Assembly: GCA_020912385.1 (NCBI GenBank)
Contig: CP087219.1
Coordinates: 1 to 64,000 of the forward strand
DNA length: 64,000 nucleotides
Direction: 5' to 3'
From: Neofusicoccum parvum
Lineage: Eukaryota > Ascomycota > Dothideomycetes > Botryosphaeriales > Botryosphaeriaceae
Shown: in pieces, positions 11,063-24,363 of the stretch
How positions within the stretch are numbered: the first letter of the stretch is position 1
Layout of the letters: the number at the start of each line of letters is the position of its first letter
Position numbers and translations under genes: made by a program
Notes under the pieces: generated by a model
Database searches by the model: none
What the model was told of the DNA's origin: nothing
Seen by the model: only the letters and a program-made list of their open reading frames with translations

Positions 11063-11876
11063 AGTATTAGAAGGGTTCACCTATAAGGATAATATCTAGA
11101 CTCTTATCTAAGATTCCTAATCTTAGATCGATCTTTAGAACCATCTAAATCTTATCCCTAAATACTATAAATCCAATAAGATGTAATTATACTTTAATAA
11201 AAATTACGATAAAGATTTTAATTCTAAGAGCGCTAGAGATAAATTAATTACTAAGAATATTACACTAAATAATAGCCCTTATAGATCGATAATAAGGTTT
11301 AAGTAATAACCGGGCGACTTTTTAAGTAATATTCCCTTAGCTCCTAGTATTATATAAAATAAGGCTGGTGTAAAGTTAGCTTTAGTGATTATTAGCCCCT
11401 ATACGCCTATAGTACCCTAGGTTATAATATATAATGTCTGGGCATCTTAGGAGTAGTATAAAGCTATAAGTAGTAAAACTATAGGTAAGATTACTAAGCT
11501 TAATATTCTATAAGCCGCGTAGCCGATTAATCTTAGTATAACCCACCGTATAAGTTGTTCCCCATTATAAGAGTACACTATAGAGAGCGTTAATAAAGAA
11601 GTAGCTATCTCTATAATAAATAATTATTAATATTCTAATTTAAACTTATTAGAGAATAACTATTATCCTACTAACTATAAATATACTAGCTTAAAGAATA
11701 GAGACTATACCGTTTTATTTTATTAGTAGTACGGCGATCCATACTCCTAAAGACTATATAAGATAATACATTAATAATTCATCTTTAATAGGTTAGTATA
11801 GGTCTTATAAGAAATTTTAGCGTAGTAATAGATAAAGTATAACATTCTCTATAGCCTATAATTTAAAAACATAACC
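11063..11876. other. RIP island, unidentified AT-rich sequence
   Basis: TA-rich, stop-dense sequence between the Gypsy LTR relic and the LINE. It has no open frame and no recognisable motif. It may be what remains of an internal part of an LTR element. Nothing more can be said from sequence alone. Confidence 0.5.
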
Positions 11877-14800
11877 ATGCTAAAAAATCGATCCCAAGCT
11901 ACGGCGCTAGGAGAGGGCCCTAGGGACTCTCCTAGGCCTAGCGAGACTTAAAATACCACTTAGAGCAGCTATAGCCGCGTTATAGTTAATATAGAGGCCG
12001 TAGAAAGAAGTAAATAGCCCCCTCTAGTAACCGCCTCTACCCAACCACAGCGCACCCCCAATAAACCGTAGGGCATCCAGTATGGCGTAGAATACGTTAA
12101 AAGAGTATTAAAGACAGTAGATACCCTCCTCTAAGCCCTATAAGCACCTACTAGCCTTCCTTTAGTCCTCTCCAGCTAGGTAAAAAATTTTCTCAACATT
12201 ACTAAGATAATCTTCCAGGATTATATCTCTATATACTAGGAGGTAACCACCAAGGAGCCCGGCCTTAAGGATATCCTTAAGGAAGTATAATAAGTCTAGA
12301 AGATAGTTAGCCAACTCTAGAGTACTCCTACGCCCGTAGTACCTAGCTGGGCCAATATTACAGCCTAAGTAGCCCTAAAGTCCTCTATCTCCCCGGCCAC
12401 TACTGAGCTTACCCTATACTTCCTAGACAAGACTAATAGATAGGAGGTTACAAACCTCTCTAACGAGGCCATTATTAAGAAGATTCAGGCAGGGAAAAGC
12501 CTAGTATATAAAAAGGTACTAGCTACTAAGAAGCTCTCTAGTGGAGATATTAAGCTCTTTATACCTAATGCTCAGACTAGAGCAGCCCTCCTCCAGGACT
12601 AGGAATAGACTATAGGACTGGGTAGGGAAGTCCGTCCTAACTAGTAGCTCTACTTAGTACTAGTCCACAACGTCCCCCTCGAAGGAATTAACATTAAGGA
12701 TCCCTAGGCCGCCTAAACCCTTCAGGATTAGAACCTTACCCTACACCCTAGTCTTCGTATTAGCAAGCTAGCCTGGCTAAAAAGGAAGCTCCTAGAGGGG
12801 AAAACTCACTCGGCTATTATCCTTAGTACTATAGACCCCGAGGCAGCCAACCAGATTATTACTAAAGGACTTATTAGTAACTATACTCTCCACATAGTAG
12901 AATACTATAGTACAGCCTTTACAGTGACCCAGTACTTTAAGTACTAGGACTATAGTCACATCTCCACCCACTGTAGAAGGGAGACCAAGTGTGGCCAGTA
13001 TATAGAGGTATATAACACCCAGAAGTACCCTAAGGAAAAAATACAGTGTGTAAACTACTTATAAAAGTATACGGCCTAGAGTAACGCCTGCCCAGCACGT
13101 AGAGCATGCCAGGTAAAGGCCACCTAGGCCCGCCTAGCAACTCTAGAGAGGTATAGGGCAGGATCCCCTATAGCTAAGACACAGCCCCAAACCAACTAGT
13201 TAACAGTCGGGCCAAGGAAGAGGCCTAGAGAGGAGGAGCCAGCCAAGAGAAAGCTAGATAGGCTAAGGGACCTAAGCCGCCCCCCGCCTCCCAACTAAAT
13301 ACGGTTTACTAGACTTAACAGCTCCCAGTATACCTTAGAGAAGGAGCCTATAGGAACCCCCTTCTTCTCGTAGCCTACACCACCAACCCCCCTATAGCCT
13401 AACTCAGAGATGGAAGAAAGTCAATATTAGATATAGGCTCTCTATCTATCGTACAGTACAACGTCTATAAGAGTAAGAATAGGGTGATACTCCTATTCTT
13501 TAAGAAGATAGACCTAAAGATCTACTATATCCTAGCCATCCAGGAACCGTAGAGGAACCCGAGGGTTAAGATAATAGCAAGACACCCTACCTACTATACA
13601 GTTTTCCCTTAGGAGGGAACGGTAAGAACCTACTTCTTTATAAGTAAGACTATTACCCCCGACTCCTAGTAAGTAATAGTCTACTCACCAGACCTCATTA
13701 CACTATCCCTTACCACTAAGATACGTATAATCTATATCTATAACTACTACAATCCCCCGCCAGCCTCTCACACTAGTACAGCTCTAGAAACCCTATCTCT
13801 TCTACCGGAAGCTCTTAGAAAACCAGGAGAGCATATCCTCCTAGGGGACTTTAACCTCTACTATCCTATCTAGGGAGGTATAGCCTCTCTAACACACTAC
13901 ACCCTAGCGGATAACCTAATTAAGATAGCTACCGTAGCTAATCTTAACCTCGCCCTTCTAAGGGGCACTATTACTAGAAGAGATAGTAGTAGTAAGAGTA
14001 CTCTAGACCTTATCTTTATATCACAGTAGCTAGAGGAGAGAATCCTTAGCTATAGAGTTAGCTAGGAGCTTAAATTATCCTCTAACCACCTACCTATCCT
14101 TACTATACTTAATTTTTCTCTTACCCCCGCGGAACCACGTCCCCCAAGGCCCTAGTGGAAGAAAGCAGACTGGAAGAGAACTAATAAGGTACTCTAAATA
14201 AAGCTTAAACACCTTAAAGTAGCCCCTCTTAACACTAAAGTAGACCTAGATCACTTCACTAAACTACTCTAGGAGGCCATCGAAAGGACAATCTAGAAGA
14301 CCATCCTAGTAGCGAGACCCTTACCCTAGGCCTCTATATAATAGATAAAGGAGTGTTCGGACCTAGTAAACCAGGCTAGAGCAGCTAGAAGGAAGTAGAC
14401 AGCTATAGGGAGGAAGGAGAACTAGGTAATATACTAAACTACTACTAACAGTAAGAAGAGGCAGATTAGAAGGGATAGAATAAAAGCATAGCGTAGAATA
14501 GTAGCTAAGATCACCTCAGACCCATCTATACTCTAGAAGCTCTCAAAGTGGGCAAGAATAAAAGTATAAGAACTATAAGCCCCACCCTAGTTCCTACCCC
14601 TCCAGGGAGCAGATGGACAACTACGCTATAATAATTAGGCTAAGGTAGAAATCCTTACCAACTAGTTCTTCCCCCCTCCTAGGGCCACTGACCTCTCAGA
14701 CCTAGATGGGTGTATATACCTAGTACTAGTAGAGATCCCCTAAGACCTCGCTAAAGAGTAGGTCCTCTATACTATTAAGAAGCTTCCCCTAGATAAGGTA

Positions 14801-16985
14801 CTAGGCCTAGACAAGATTATCAATAGGTTCCTAAAGCAGTGTACTTAGATACTAAGTGGACCACTTACTAGGCTCTTCTAGAAATGCCTAGCGCTTATAT
14901 ACCACCCTAGGCAGTTTAAAAGCTCTATTACCGTAGTCCTTAGGAAACTATAGAGGGATAACTACACTAAAGCCAAGTTATTTAGACCGATTACCCTACT
15001 TAATACGCTAGGGAAGCTACTTAAGAGGGTTATAGTAGATTAGATCTCCCAGGCTACTAAGACCTATAAACTGCTCCCCGATACACAGATAGGAGCTAGG
15101 AGAAATAGGTTAGTAGTAGTAGCTCTTAACCTACTTACGGAATAGATTCATACTATCTAGGCGTAAGATCCTAGGCTGGTAGCCTTAGTCCTTAGTCTGG
15201 ACATCTTAGGGGCATACGACCATATATCCTATAAGAGACTCCTCTATAATATAAGAATAGTAAGGCTCCCAGCCTAGATAGAAAGATTTACTTACTCCTT
15301 CCTATAGGACCGCACCATTCAGCTGTCCTTTAGGGACTTTACAAGCCAACCAATCTACACTATAATAGGTATCCCTCAGGGATCCTTACTATCCCTAATC
15401 CTCTATCTATTCTTTACCTCTAACCTACTTACAAAACTCCAAAGGGGTAATACTTTCCCCCTTAGCTTTATAGACGATACCAACATCCTTATATTTAGTA
15501 GATCTACAGAATAAAACTGTAGGATACTAGAGGAGGCTAATAGAACCTACAAATACTAGGTAGCTACCTACAGGTCGACCTTCTCGCCTGACAAGTACCA
15601 TCTCGTTCACTTCACAAGAAGGCCAAAGAGATTTAATATAGTAGTAGAAATCCGCATCCCGGGATTTACGGGACACCTAGAACCTACAGTTAAGATCCTA
15701 GGAGTCTATATAGATAATAAGCTGAGATAGGGACCTTATATTAGGGAAACTAGGGCTAGGGTACTTAAGCAGTATACATCCCTCTCTAGACTCGTAGTAT
15801 CCACCTAGGGAGCCTCATTCACTAAAGCCTATCATATCTATACAGTAGTGGTAAGGCCAGTCCTTACCTACGGCTACGGGGTGTAGTATATCCCGGAGGA
15901 GATCCTAGGGTGGAGGAAAATAGCCATCCAGCTACTATAGAAGATTTAAAACCAATGCCTTTATACTATCTCAGGGGCGTACAAGTCAACCAGCACATAA
16001 ACCTTAGAGTATAAGACGGGGATCCCCCCGCTCTCACTCCACCTAGATGAACTAACACTAGCCTAGACTATTAGGGCTAGGGATGGCCCAGTAGTAGCAG
16101 TAGTAGAGGAAACTTACTAGAGTATTAAATAGATAGCCCGGGCTACTCTAGGCGCTAGAGGCCCAGCCGGCCTAGCTCGGAGAATCCTACTTAGAGTAAG
16201 GATAACCTCCCTTCTCAGCAGCTACCCCACCCTCCCGGAGCGAACAAGGCTACGCATAGCATATAGGAAGAAGTAGAAGGAGAGATGGACAACGTATACT
16301 AGCTAGGAAAGGCGGTATAGGCTAGTAGCTTAGAGCATATAGTAGAACCTAAAGATTTAATAAATTCACAGCGAACTATCTAAGCCATAGAGTACACTCG
16401 CCACTCTACTACGTACTAAGTATATTAGGCTGGAGGACTTCCTCTCTAAGCGTAAGGTACCAGGACACCCTAGCCCCGCCTGCCTATACGGCTAGTATAG
16501 ATAAACCCCAAAGTATATCCTCCTCTTCTACCCCTACTTCTAATAGGGTAGGGCACAGATGCTCTAAAAGGCAGAAACTATAGACTACCGCTCCCTTCTC
16601 TCTATAAAAAAGGGAGTTAAAGTAGTAATAGACTAGTTCTTACGCCTAGGGCTGCTTAAGCAGTTTAGCCTGGCCAGAGAATTAATCCAGAAGGACAGCC
16701 AGGAAGAGGAACTAGGAGGACTACTAGGACTACTCGGACCCGGACAACTACGAGGATAAGGACTAAAGGGATAGGGCTAGTAGGTGAATATAGGGCTACT
16801 ATAGCAGCCGCTACCAGTAAGAAGGGAAAACAGAACTAGAATTAGACATTATATCTAGATCGAGAGGAGGGGTTTTTACTAGGCGAAAAGGTTTTCCCCC
16901 TTATATAAAATAACTACAGATAGCCAACCCCGTATAGACCCGTAAGGGAGCTATATCGGGAAGAAATAAATTTATCTATCTATCT
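11877..16985 (+). mobile_element. RIP-mutated Tad1-like non-LTR retrotransposon (LINE)
   Basis: Reading through the many TAG/TAA codons gives, in order: an ORF1 whose C-terminus has Cys/His knuckles (about 12930-13120); an AP-type endonuclease with an IQEPWRNP-like motif (about 13530-13560, AIQEPWRNP after restoring the stop) and LLGDFN (about 13835-13855); and a reverse transcriptase with GIPQGS (about 15368) and F-I-D-D as the catalytic box (about 15465). The 3' end is a short TCTA tandem array (about 16970-16985) in place of an LTR. The domain order and knuckles fit the Tad1 clade common in Pezizomycotina. Nearly every CAG/CAA/TGG codon is now a stop, so the copy is dead. It lies on the + strand with an apparently complete length of about 5.1 kb. 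Confidence 0.85.
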
Positions 16986-19690
16986 AACATTCTCTATAAA
17001 AATAGTCGTAACTTCCCGATGAAAAAAATAGTAGAGCTGGTCTATTTTATTAGATAAATCTCCTAACTTCTATATTTAGCTTACTAAGAGTAAGATTAAT
17101 AGCCGTATATTTCTAGATAGCTATAGAGATATCTTTCTACTAGTATAATAAGAATTTAAGAGCCTTAAGTTACTCGTATTACTAGGCTTCCTAGTATAAG
17201 TATTAGATATGCTATCTATTATACCTAATAGGTTTAGCGATATACGGTGGGAGATCGTTTAGATATTAGTAAATCTTAGAGGTCGAAGCGAGCTTTCTTA
17301 ATAACTTTAAAGTGCGAAGACTTCGCTATTAGTAATTTAATATAATTAAGCACCTTTAGTAGTATCTATAGAAATATACCTAGGAATATAAAAATCATTA
17401 ATTAAGAATTCTTTACTTCTAAAGTGGTTCTTAAATTCTACGTTATCCTCGTTCATTATAGAATTATATCCTATAGTAGTTACTATGAAAATCAGAACCC
17501 ACTAAAAGTATTTACGAAGATATATTAGATAGTATTAATAGCTAATAATAAGGCGATTAGCTCCAGCGTAGCTAAGATTAAATAATTATTTATAAGTTAA
17601 GAGTATATTATTACCTTGTTTTTTTATTAGCTGGCCGATCGCTATACGGGGGTATATATACTATACTCTATCTTTAGAGCTAAGCCTGGTCGAGTTAAAT
17701 AAGAGAGGAGACATCTATAGTTTTTATAGTATAGATACTCTAAAACTATAAGATACATGGTATATCTAAGTCGTAATATAGTTATATACTTTTTTATAGA
17801 GTCTTATATATCTAGGATCAGCTCGGACTATATTACGTACTATAGACTTATCTAGGCAGTGTGAGGTATAAGATTTTTATATATACTAATATAATACTTA
17901 CCGCTCGCTATAGTACTACTATAGAGGGTTATTTATTATTTATTATTATTTAATAGCGCTCGCTATCTGCTCGTGACTTATAGATAATATCGATAAAATA
18001 GGCTAGATGCTACTATATCGCTATATAACTATATATACAGAGCGGGGTTATAGCGTAAATAAAGAAACCGCTCTAAAATAATTCTATAAAGGTTTAGAAT
18101 TTAACTAGTAGTTCCGAGTCTTCTAGTCGATTTAATATATACCGTTAACTACTCTACTAACTAATTAAGATGTCTATACTAGTAGTTTAACCAAGTCGCC
18201 TACTAAGCGATAATAGAGTAGAGTAAGAATATATTAAACTAAGTTCCTTAATTATATAAGTATAGACTATATCTTATCTAGATCCTATATCTTTCTCATT
18301 ACTCTACTAGATCTCAAGATAACGGCGGAAGGGTATCTAGTATTCTAGGCTATTTAAGATCGAGCCTTTCTTAATATCTAAGCGCGTAGAGAACGGGGAT
18401 ATTGCTTAATATTTATAGAGTAATTATTATATTAATTATTAATATCTCCTTCCCAGCTTAGGCTGCTGGAAAATACACTTAGGAAGTAGATTAAGAATAC
18501 TTATACTAGAAAAGCTACGAAGAAACTAATAAGCTTATAATCTTAGAATATACTATAATTAATATTTTAGAGACCTTATTACTAAGCGGTAGTAACTACG
18601 CTATGTAAGTCTTAGCTGTTCTAACTAGAGTAGAAGTAGATATTATATATAGGTAGAAAGTTTATCTATATATTAGAGTCTAGTCCTTCTGAAATTTCAT
18701 GTCCTTTAGTTATAGCTAAGGAATAATTTAGATACTCTTTACTATTTCTTTAATTCCTCTCTATTTACTATACGTAGACTACTACTAACTATATATAGAT
18801 AGTACTAATGTTCCTAGTTATAACTCGGTTATTTTTAGTGTCTCTAGCGTTAATATATATATAATTACAGTTATATCATCTAACTTCTAGAATAGAGCAC
18901 TATTCAACCTCTTATAGATTAATAATATAGAAACTTCTTCTTCTAATTCTTTAATATCCACAGACTCCTAGTCTTTAGTAAGAGACCTAAAGAATTTTAT
19001 AGGTTTTATAGTTCTAGTAATTAACTTAACAGACTATATTATCATCTTAGAGCTATAGGTAAAAGCTTAAAAGAATGAATTAATTACTATTATAAAAGAA
19101 GAATATATTAAAACGTATTTAGATACACTATAAATGAAGTACTATAACGTACTTATAGTTAGCGATAATGTCTGGTCGAATAGTTTAGTCATTTAGGTTG
19201 ATCACTCTTTTCTAACGGCTAGTAACCCTAGAAATTAGATCTGTATCTATGAACCTCTCAACCTAGCGCAAGAATTTAAAGCTCCTGACTAAAGTTATAT
19301 AATAAAATATTTAGCGTCTAACTAGTCTATTAGATTCTATTTTGTCTTCTCTAAGTCTGATTAAAAATAGTGTTAGGGAAGCCACCCGGTATCGAGGTGT
19401 CTAGTAGAGCCCATTAGCGCCTATAGTATAAAGTACGACATACGTATCCTTATTACTGTTATTATCATAAACCTTGTTAAAGTTCTAGCTATAATAGCAA
19501 CATTACTCCAGTATAAACGCCTAGCTTTAGTAACAATTAGCGATGCTCTCGCATCGTTCTTGGAGATTCCAGATAAAACGACCTATGGAATATATTTATT
19601 AGAGTAGAAAGACTTCAGCTGCAGTAGCTGGGCTCCAACACTGAAGATGTATATAAAAAGTAGGCACGCACTACTTTAATCGTCCAGGGC
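16986..19690. other. RIP island, unidentified TA-rich sequence
   Basis: About 2.7 kb of stop-dense, TA-rich sequence with no frame above background on either strand. Composition matches the flanking dead transposons, so it is most likely RIP-mutated repeat DNA, but no domain could be read. A TATATAAAAAG box at about 19650 precedes the DUF6536 relic. Confidence 0.6.
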
Positions 19691-19702
19691 TTCACAGCTA
19701 CA

Positions 19703-20514
19703 ATGGGGAATTACATTAGCATTGTAAGTATCTAATATGTATAGTTATCTAAATAATTTAGGCTAATATTATCAGGTTTGCATTCTCCAGCCTTACTGCC
19801 GCAATCTCATTCGCAATAATATATGACGATTCAGACGTGCGCAGATGGTCTTACGGCGATTCCATTGATTCAGATTCCATCAGGGTCGGTAAAAGTCTGA
19901 ATGATGCCTCGCTAATTATGATTGCGAATCTACCACAGCTTATCCTCTCAATCGACTATATAAGCCTCAACCGTCTCGTCACCTGCATGGCTGGATCCCG
20001 GGAGTGGTCGTTATTTGCGCACTAGAAGAAAGGTCTCCGAACTTCTCAACAAAAAGGCGCACAGCGCTCCACATACTAGCTATAGCTTCCCCTAAAAATC
20101 AGCATTCCTTTAATAGCTGTGTCTGCAGGGCTGCACTATATTACTTCTCAATGCCTCTACTTCCGTTCGTTTCAGTCCTACGCATACTACGGCCGCGGAA
20201 TAACCCTAGAATCCCGCACAGGACTTGGGTACTCCTAGATAGCTATTTATATTCTGATGGTAGCTCTAATACTGCCGATGGCGGCCGTAAAAGTATGGGG
20301 TAGAGAGTACAACAAGCTGGGAATACCGCCCGCTAGTTTTTACAGCGCCGCTATCTCGGCGGCGTATCATCCGCTGCTAGAAGAGGAGAACTTACATCTC
20401 AAGCCAATTCAATGGGGAGAAGTGACTCAATGTGGAGACCCTACCGAGGTTGGACACTGCTCATTTAGTAGCAAGGATGTCACGATGCCCGTCGAAGGGA
20501 GGGAGTACATATAA
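19703..20514 (+). pseudogene. DUF6536-family membrane protein relic
   Basis: Reading the frame that ends with the TAA at 20512 gives NLPQLILS, C-M-x-G-x-R-E-W-S, KGAQRSTY, a hydrophobic stretch, then AAISAAYHP, IQWGE and GHCSFSS. These are the conserved blocks of the C-terminal half of the fungal DUF6536 family (multi-pass membrane proteins of unknown role). At least four in-frame TAG codons break it, including at H-stop-KKG (about 20023) and T-Y-stop-L-stop (about 20078). A possible first exon ATG at 19703 is followed by a consensus GTAAGT donor and a TATCAG acceptor, but the phases do not join cleanly. It is a decayed, shortened copy; the family is usually over 600 residues. Confidence 0.7.
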
Positions 20515-20613
20515 TGCAGTACGCAAGGCGCGAAGACGGATTTCCTTGGACTATACCACTTCTACCACTCAGACCAACAACGAACAAGTAGTCTGCAACA
20601 TCGCCAGTCAAAA

Positions 20614-21340
20614 TCACCTCTCCCTCCACGCTAGCGCCACGCTCTCCGGCCGCAACATCTGAAACAGCAACCTCATTCCACTCTCCCCAACACACTCCAC
20701 CACCCTCTTCCGCGCCCGCTCCGCGCTCTCGCCCTCCAGCCGTACCGGCTCGACGTGATGGTCGCGATACAGCGCTACAACGACGGCCACGTGCTCGACC
20801 TGCACGAACTTCCTACCCGGGCACACGCGGCTGCCGTCGGACCAGCCCATGAAGGCGCCGCGCAGCGGGGCGCGTAGGTACTCCCTGTCGATGCTCGGGC
20901 CGTCAGTTACCACCTAGCGGGAGGCCTTGAAGTCGAGGGAGTCGTGGCCCCAGTAGCGGGGGTGGGTATGGACGGCGTTGAGGTTGAGGATAATGCGGGT
21001 GTGGGGCAGGACGGTATAGGTGGCGGCGTCGACGATGAGGTCGGCGGGGTGCACGGCGGTGCCCTTAACGATGCTAAGAAGCGGGTTGTAGAGGCGGAGG
21101 GTCTCATACTAGCGCGGCGGCTTTGACGTTAATGCTGCTACGGCGAATGGAAAGGAGAGGGAGTACGCACCAGGACGGCCAGGCACCTGGGCAGCTTTGG
21201 GAAGGACTCGTAGCTCTAGGTGAACACGTCGCTGTCCTGGAAGACGTGCCGGATCTGCCCCTGCGGCGACATCGAGCTACCACCGCCCATAGAGAAACCA
21301 TCTCGCAGCTTCTGTCCAACATATAATTTTGAAAATTCAT
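20614..21340 (-). pseudogene. Cytochrome P450 relic (C-terminal half)
   Basis: The K-helix E-T-L-R is followed by a P-R-Y-W-G...D-F block and the heme loop GWSDGSRVCPGRKF, with the Cys ligand in place, then the usual tail to a stop at 20614. A short intron is visible between about 21117 and 21170 (GTGCGT donor, CAAAG acceptor). In-frame TAG codons occur at two Trp positions, one before VVTDGPS at about 20913 and one in the VFT-stop-SYESF block, each one CpA-to-TpA step from TGG. The N-terminal half is missing. Unlike the intact P450 at 27781-29595 its heme motif is W-x-x-G-x-R-x-C-P-G, a different family. Confidence 0.75.
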
Positions 21341-21730
21341 CTTGACATCGCTGTGGTGTTATCTACGAAACCTTGGTGGGTAGCCAGTTTTCTTATTATC
21401 CGTCCTGCTACGATACGAACGCGCGACAGCCTGTTCGATATGCTTACCGGTGTTGCTTCTGATCATGTCCACGCTGCCGCCGCCGCCACCGCCTCGCGCA
21501 CCAACACCACCATCAGTCACATCTGCCATGACATAGCCTACCGTTCCGTGTACTCTTCTCCGCTCTTCTCCGCTCTTGTCCGGGCAGTGCAGAAGTCGTC
21601 TTGAGCAGTGGCGTCCCCGGTTGAGTTTCGATGCTGATGGGTAGCCATCGCGCTTTTACTCTGCACGTCCGCGTCGCTCGCTCTCCACCTACACAGCACC
21701 ACGCCTCCGCTCGCGGCTGTCCCCCCTCCG
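21341..21730. other. Intergenic, no recognised feature
   Basis: About 390 bp between the P450 relic and the HNH relic. It includes a CGCCGCCGCCACC triplet stretch and T/C-rich sequence. No coding frame resembling a known family was seen. Confidence 0.4.
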
Positions 21731-23122
21731 GCATGCCGCCGCCCACTGTGGCCCGCCCGCCGCACGCGCCACCCACCCACTGTGATGCCAACCGCGTCCC
21801 GTAGCGCCCCCGCACCGTCCTTCTCCGCCACCCCGGCTACCCGTCCGCCCGCAACGTCCTGCTCGCCCTACCCGGCGCCGACGGGCCCGCGAGCGGCCTG
21901 CACCACGAGACGGCCCGTATCGCCTACGCTATCGTTGCCGCCAACCGCTAGGACGGCTTCCTGGCCGCCGATGCCGCGGGCGCTCCCCTCGACGCCGGCC
22001 CGGACGATATCCTCGCCGCCCGCGAATACTACTTCCACGTGCCGGGCCTGCTGCAGTACCCGGTCGTGCCCAACTTCCGCGAGTGGCGCTTCCCCCACGA
22101 CGGGCTGCCCGCCGTCTGGTAGGCCGCCGCCGACGCCTGCGAGGCCCGCGAGGCCCGCGTCGAACCTGTCGACCGCGCTGGCCCTGCGTAACGGCTCGTG
22201 CCGCATGAGCGCCTGCGAGGAGACGTGCCAGGTCGCCCACCTCGTGCCGCGCCAGGAGGAGACCTGATTCTACGCTAACGCCATGGGCTCGCTGTACGCC
22301 GCCCAGACGCGCCACGTCGACGCCGCCATCAACGACGCCCGTAACGCTATACTGCTCCGCGCCGACCTGTACTTTACCTTTGATCAGATAAAGTTCGTCT
22401 TCGTGCTAAAGCCGCTTCTACCTGGTAAGCCGTAGTACCCCTTCATCGTACATCTCCTCGACCCTTTAGCCTATAAGCTCTGCTGCCTCTACCATAATGT
22501 CCCTCTCCAGGCTCCGCTTGGCGTTACCCCTAAATACCTCTTTGCTCGCTTCGCCTAGGCCGTTTTCCCCTTGCTGGAGGAATTCCTATACTAGCCCGTT
22601 GACCGTAAGCTCCTCGTCGCCTCCGACCCCGATCCCATCACCTTGTCCCCGTAGGAATATGCTTTGTTTATACGCCAAGCTCTTCGGTCGCGGAGTGCTA
22701 GCCCAAAGAAACGCGGACGGTCAGCCATTACGGAAGACAATGACCCGTAAGAAGAAGAGACCCAGGACGTAGAACTACTCCCGCCCTACCGTAAAAAGGT
22801 AAGCTACAGCCTACGCGCATCGCCATCGACCGCGTCTACTACCAAGCTCCATAATAACGAAAGCAACGATCCTCCTTATCTTAGTAGGTCTTAGGTAACC
22901 GCCTCGGACGATGAGTTTGATTCTATTTATAGGGCCTATCTCGAACAGGAACGCCAGCGCTCAGACCCGTTTTCGGCCTGGAAAGCTGAGCAGGATTGGC
23001 TAGTAGAAGCAGTAACCAGGCCACTGGCCTAGAGCGAGCTCCAGAGGTACTAGAAGACGCGCGGCTACGATATACTAGATAAGGCCGATTTAGACTATAT
23101 CCTACCGCTTACGGAATCGTGA
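21731..23122 (+). pseudogene. Fungal HNH-nuclease-family protein relic
   Basis: An N-terminal block with HPGY, RNVLLALPGAD and AIVAANR is followed by YYFHVPG, YPVVPNFREWRFPHD and, after a frame change near 22200, a C-R-M-S...AHLVPR segment. The last is the first part of the HNH pocket of the large Pezizomycotina family of HNH-domain proteins. A NAMGSLYAAQ...DAAINDARNAILLRADLY block with the expected Asn and a FARFA-stop-AVFPL block follow. Stops (TAG at codons such as R-stop-DGF) and at least one frameshift break it. The tail to a stop at 23120 (QERQRSDPFSAWKAEQDWL) may be its C-terminus. Its role in the cell is unknown; the nuclease name rests on the HNH pocket only. Confidence 0.65.
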
Positions 23123-24021
23123 TTGCCCGGCTTTTATTATGCATAGATACGTAGAACTAACGAACCGCGAGTGGCACCGTCGCGCTACTATCTACCACCT
23201 ATTAGTCGGAGGGGATATTTTAGAACGGCTAAGAACCGGGGGATCGGTACTATAGCCGTCTAATGTTATCATCGCAGACGAGCGGTAGGAGTAGGAGGGG
23301 TAGTGGCCGGAGGAGCACGGGCGGGGTCGGCGTAATACGCGTTTCACGACTAGCGAGAGCTACCGCTAGCCGTTGAAACGACGCCTCGCGTGAGATATAT
23401 CCGCAGCGCCTATAGCGTTAGACGACTGCTCAATGCTCTTTAACAGCGTAGGACGGATGATCATAGCTAACGGGATAAGCCTAACCTTAAGGTAGAAATG
23501 CTAGAGGCGGAAAACGACTCATCGCGAGTTCCGAGCGCTAAGGAGGTTCGCAGAACCCCGCCGAGCCGTACTTCACCCATCTGGACAAAAAGAGCCTTAG
23601 CACCACGCGGGTGAAGCGGGAGCGCGACCGCCACCGCTATCTCTTATTTTAACGTCGCCCACGATTTCGCCCCCAGCCGGACGCATCACGCACAGTGCAA
23701 ACGCGACGGCTAACCGTGACCACGACTGACATGAATTCTAGTTTGGTTGCTGTCACGTCCAGGATGCCAAATAACGGCTGATTGATAACGAGACTGCCTA
23801 ATCGCAGTAAAGACGCAGTTATACAGGGCGCCACCATAACACTAAAACAGAACGAGAACCCATCCATCAGTATTCAATGAATGAGTAGATTCTACTTGGA
23901 GCATAATGAATCGGAATTTGTCGATGAAATGCGGTAAAGACGGTCGGGCGGATTGTGTTTCTAGATAATCCGGGTTCCAATATTCCTAGGCACTGCCTAC
24001 ACCTTGTCCATACAAGTATGC
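23123..24021. other. Intergenic, partly RIP-mutated, no recognised feature
   Basis: About 900 bp between the HNH relic and the small secreted protein gene. Short frames here resemble nothing recognisable. The downstream side of the secreted protein gene begins near 24000. Confidence 0.4.
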
Positions 24022-24363
24022 TTAACAAACCCACTCCTTCGTCACGCCGCAGTCCAAATGCTGTGAGTCGAAACTGCAGATGTGATTGAAGATACCGTCC
24101 GCATTGTATACCCCAAAGTCACTGGTACCGCATCCCTTAAACATGTACGTATAGCCGTTGCGTAAGGTGAACGCTTTGTCACAGGGACTTTCATCCGTTG
24201 GGGCAATCCTGGCGTAGTCGCTACAGACACCTTCTCCCTCAATCCAAGCGATATGGTAGTTGACCGCATCTTCGACGACTTTGTTTCCTTTCGCGATGGT
24301 GGCGGAGGCGATGGTAGCTTGCATGCCAAGCAGAACGGAGGAGACGACGGTGGTAGACTTCAT
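24022..24363 (-). CDS. Small secreted cysteine-rich protein (candidate effector)
   Basis: An intact single-exon frame of 113 codons starts at ATG 24363. The first 22 or so residues (MKSTTVVSSVLLGMQATIASA) have a charged start, a hydrophobic core and a small-residue cleavage site, so a secretory signal peptide is likely. The mature part of about 90 residues has six cysteines, enough for three disulfides, and ends in Cys. No family was recognised. It is the only undamaged gene in an 18-kb tract of dead genes and transposons, a typical setting for fast-evolving secreted proteins of fungi that interact with hosts or competitors. Effector activity is an inference from size, cysteines, secretion and location. 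Confidence 0.75.
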   Translation of the reverse strand: MKSTTVVSSVLLGMQATIASATIAKGNKVVEDAVNYHIAWIEGEGVCSDYARIAPTDESPCDKAFTLRNGYTYMFKGCGTSDFGVYNADGIFNHICSFDSQHLDCGVTKEWVC

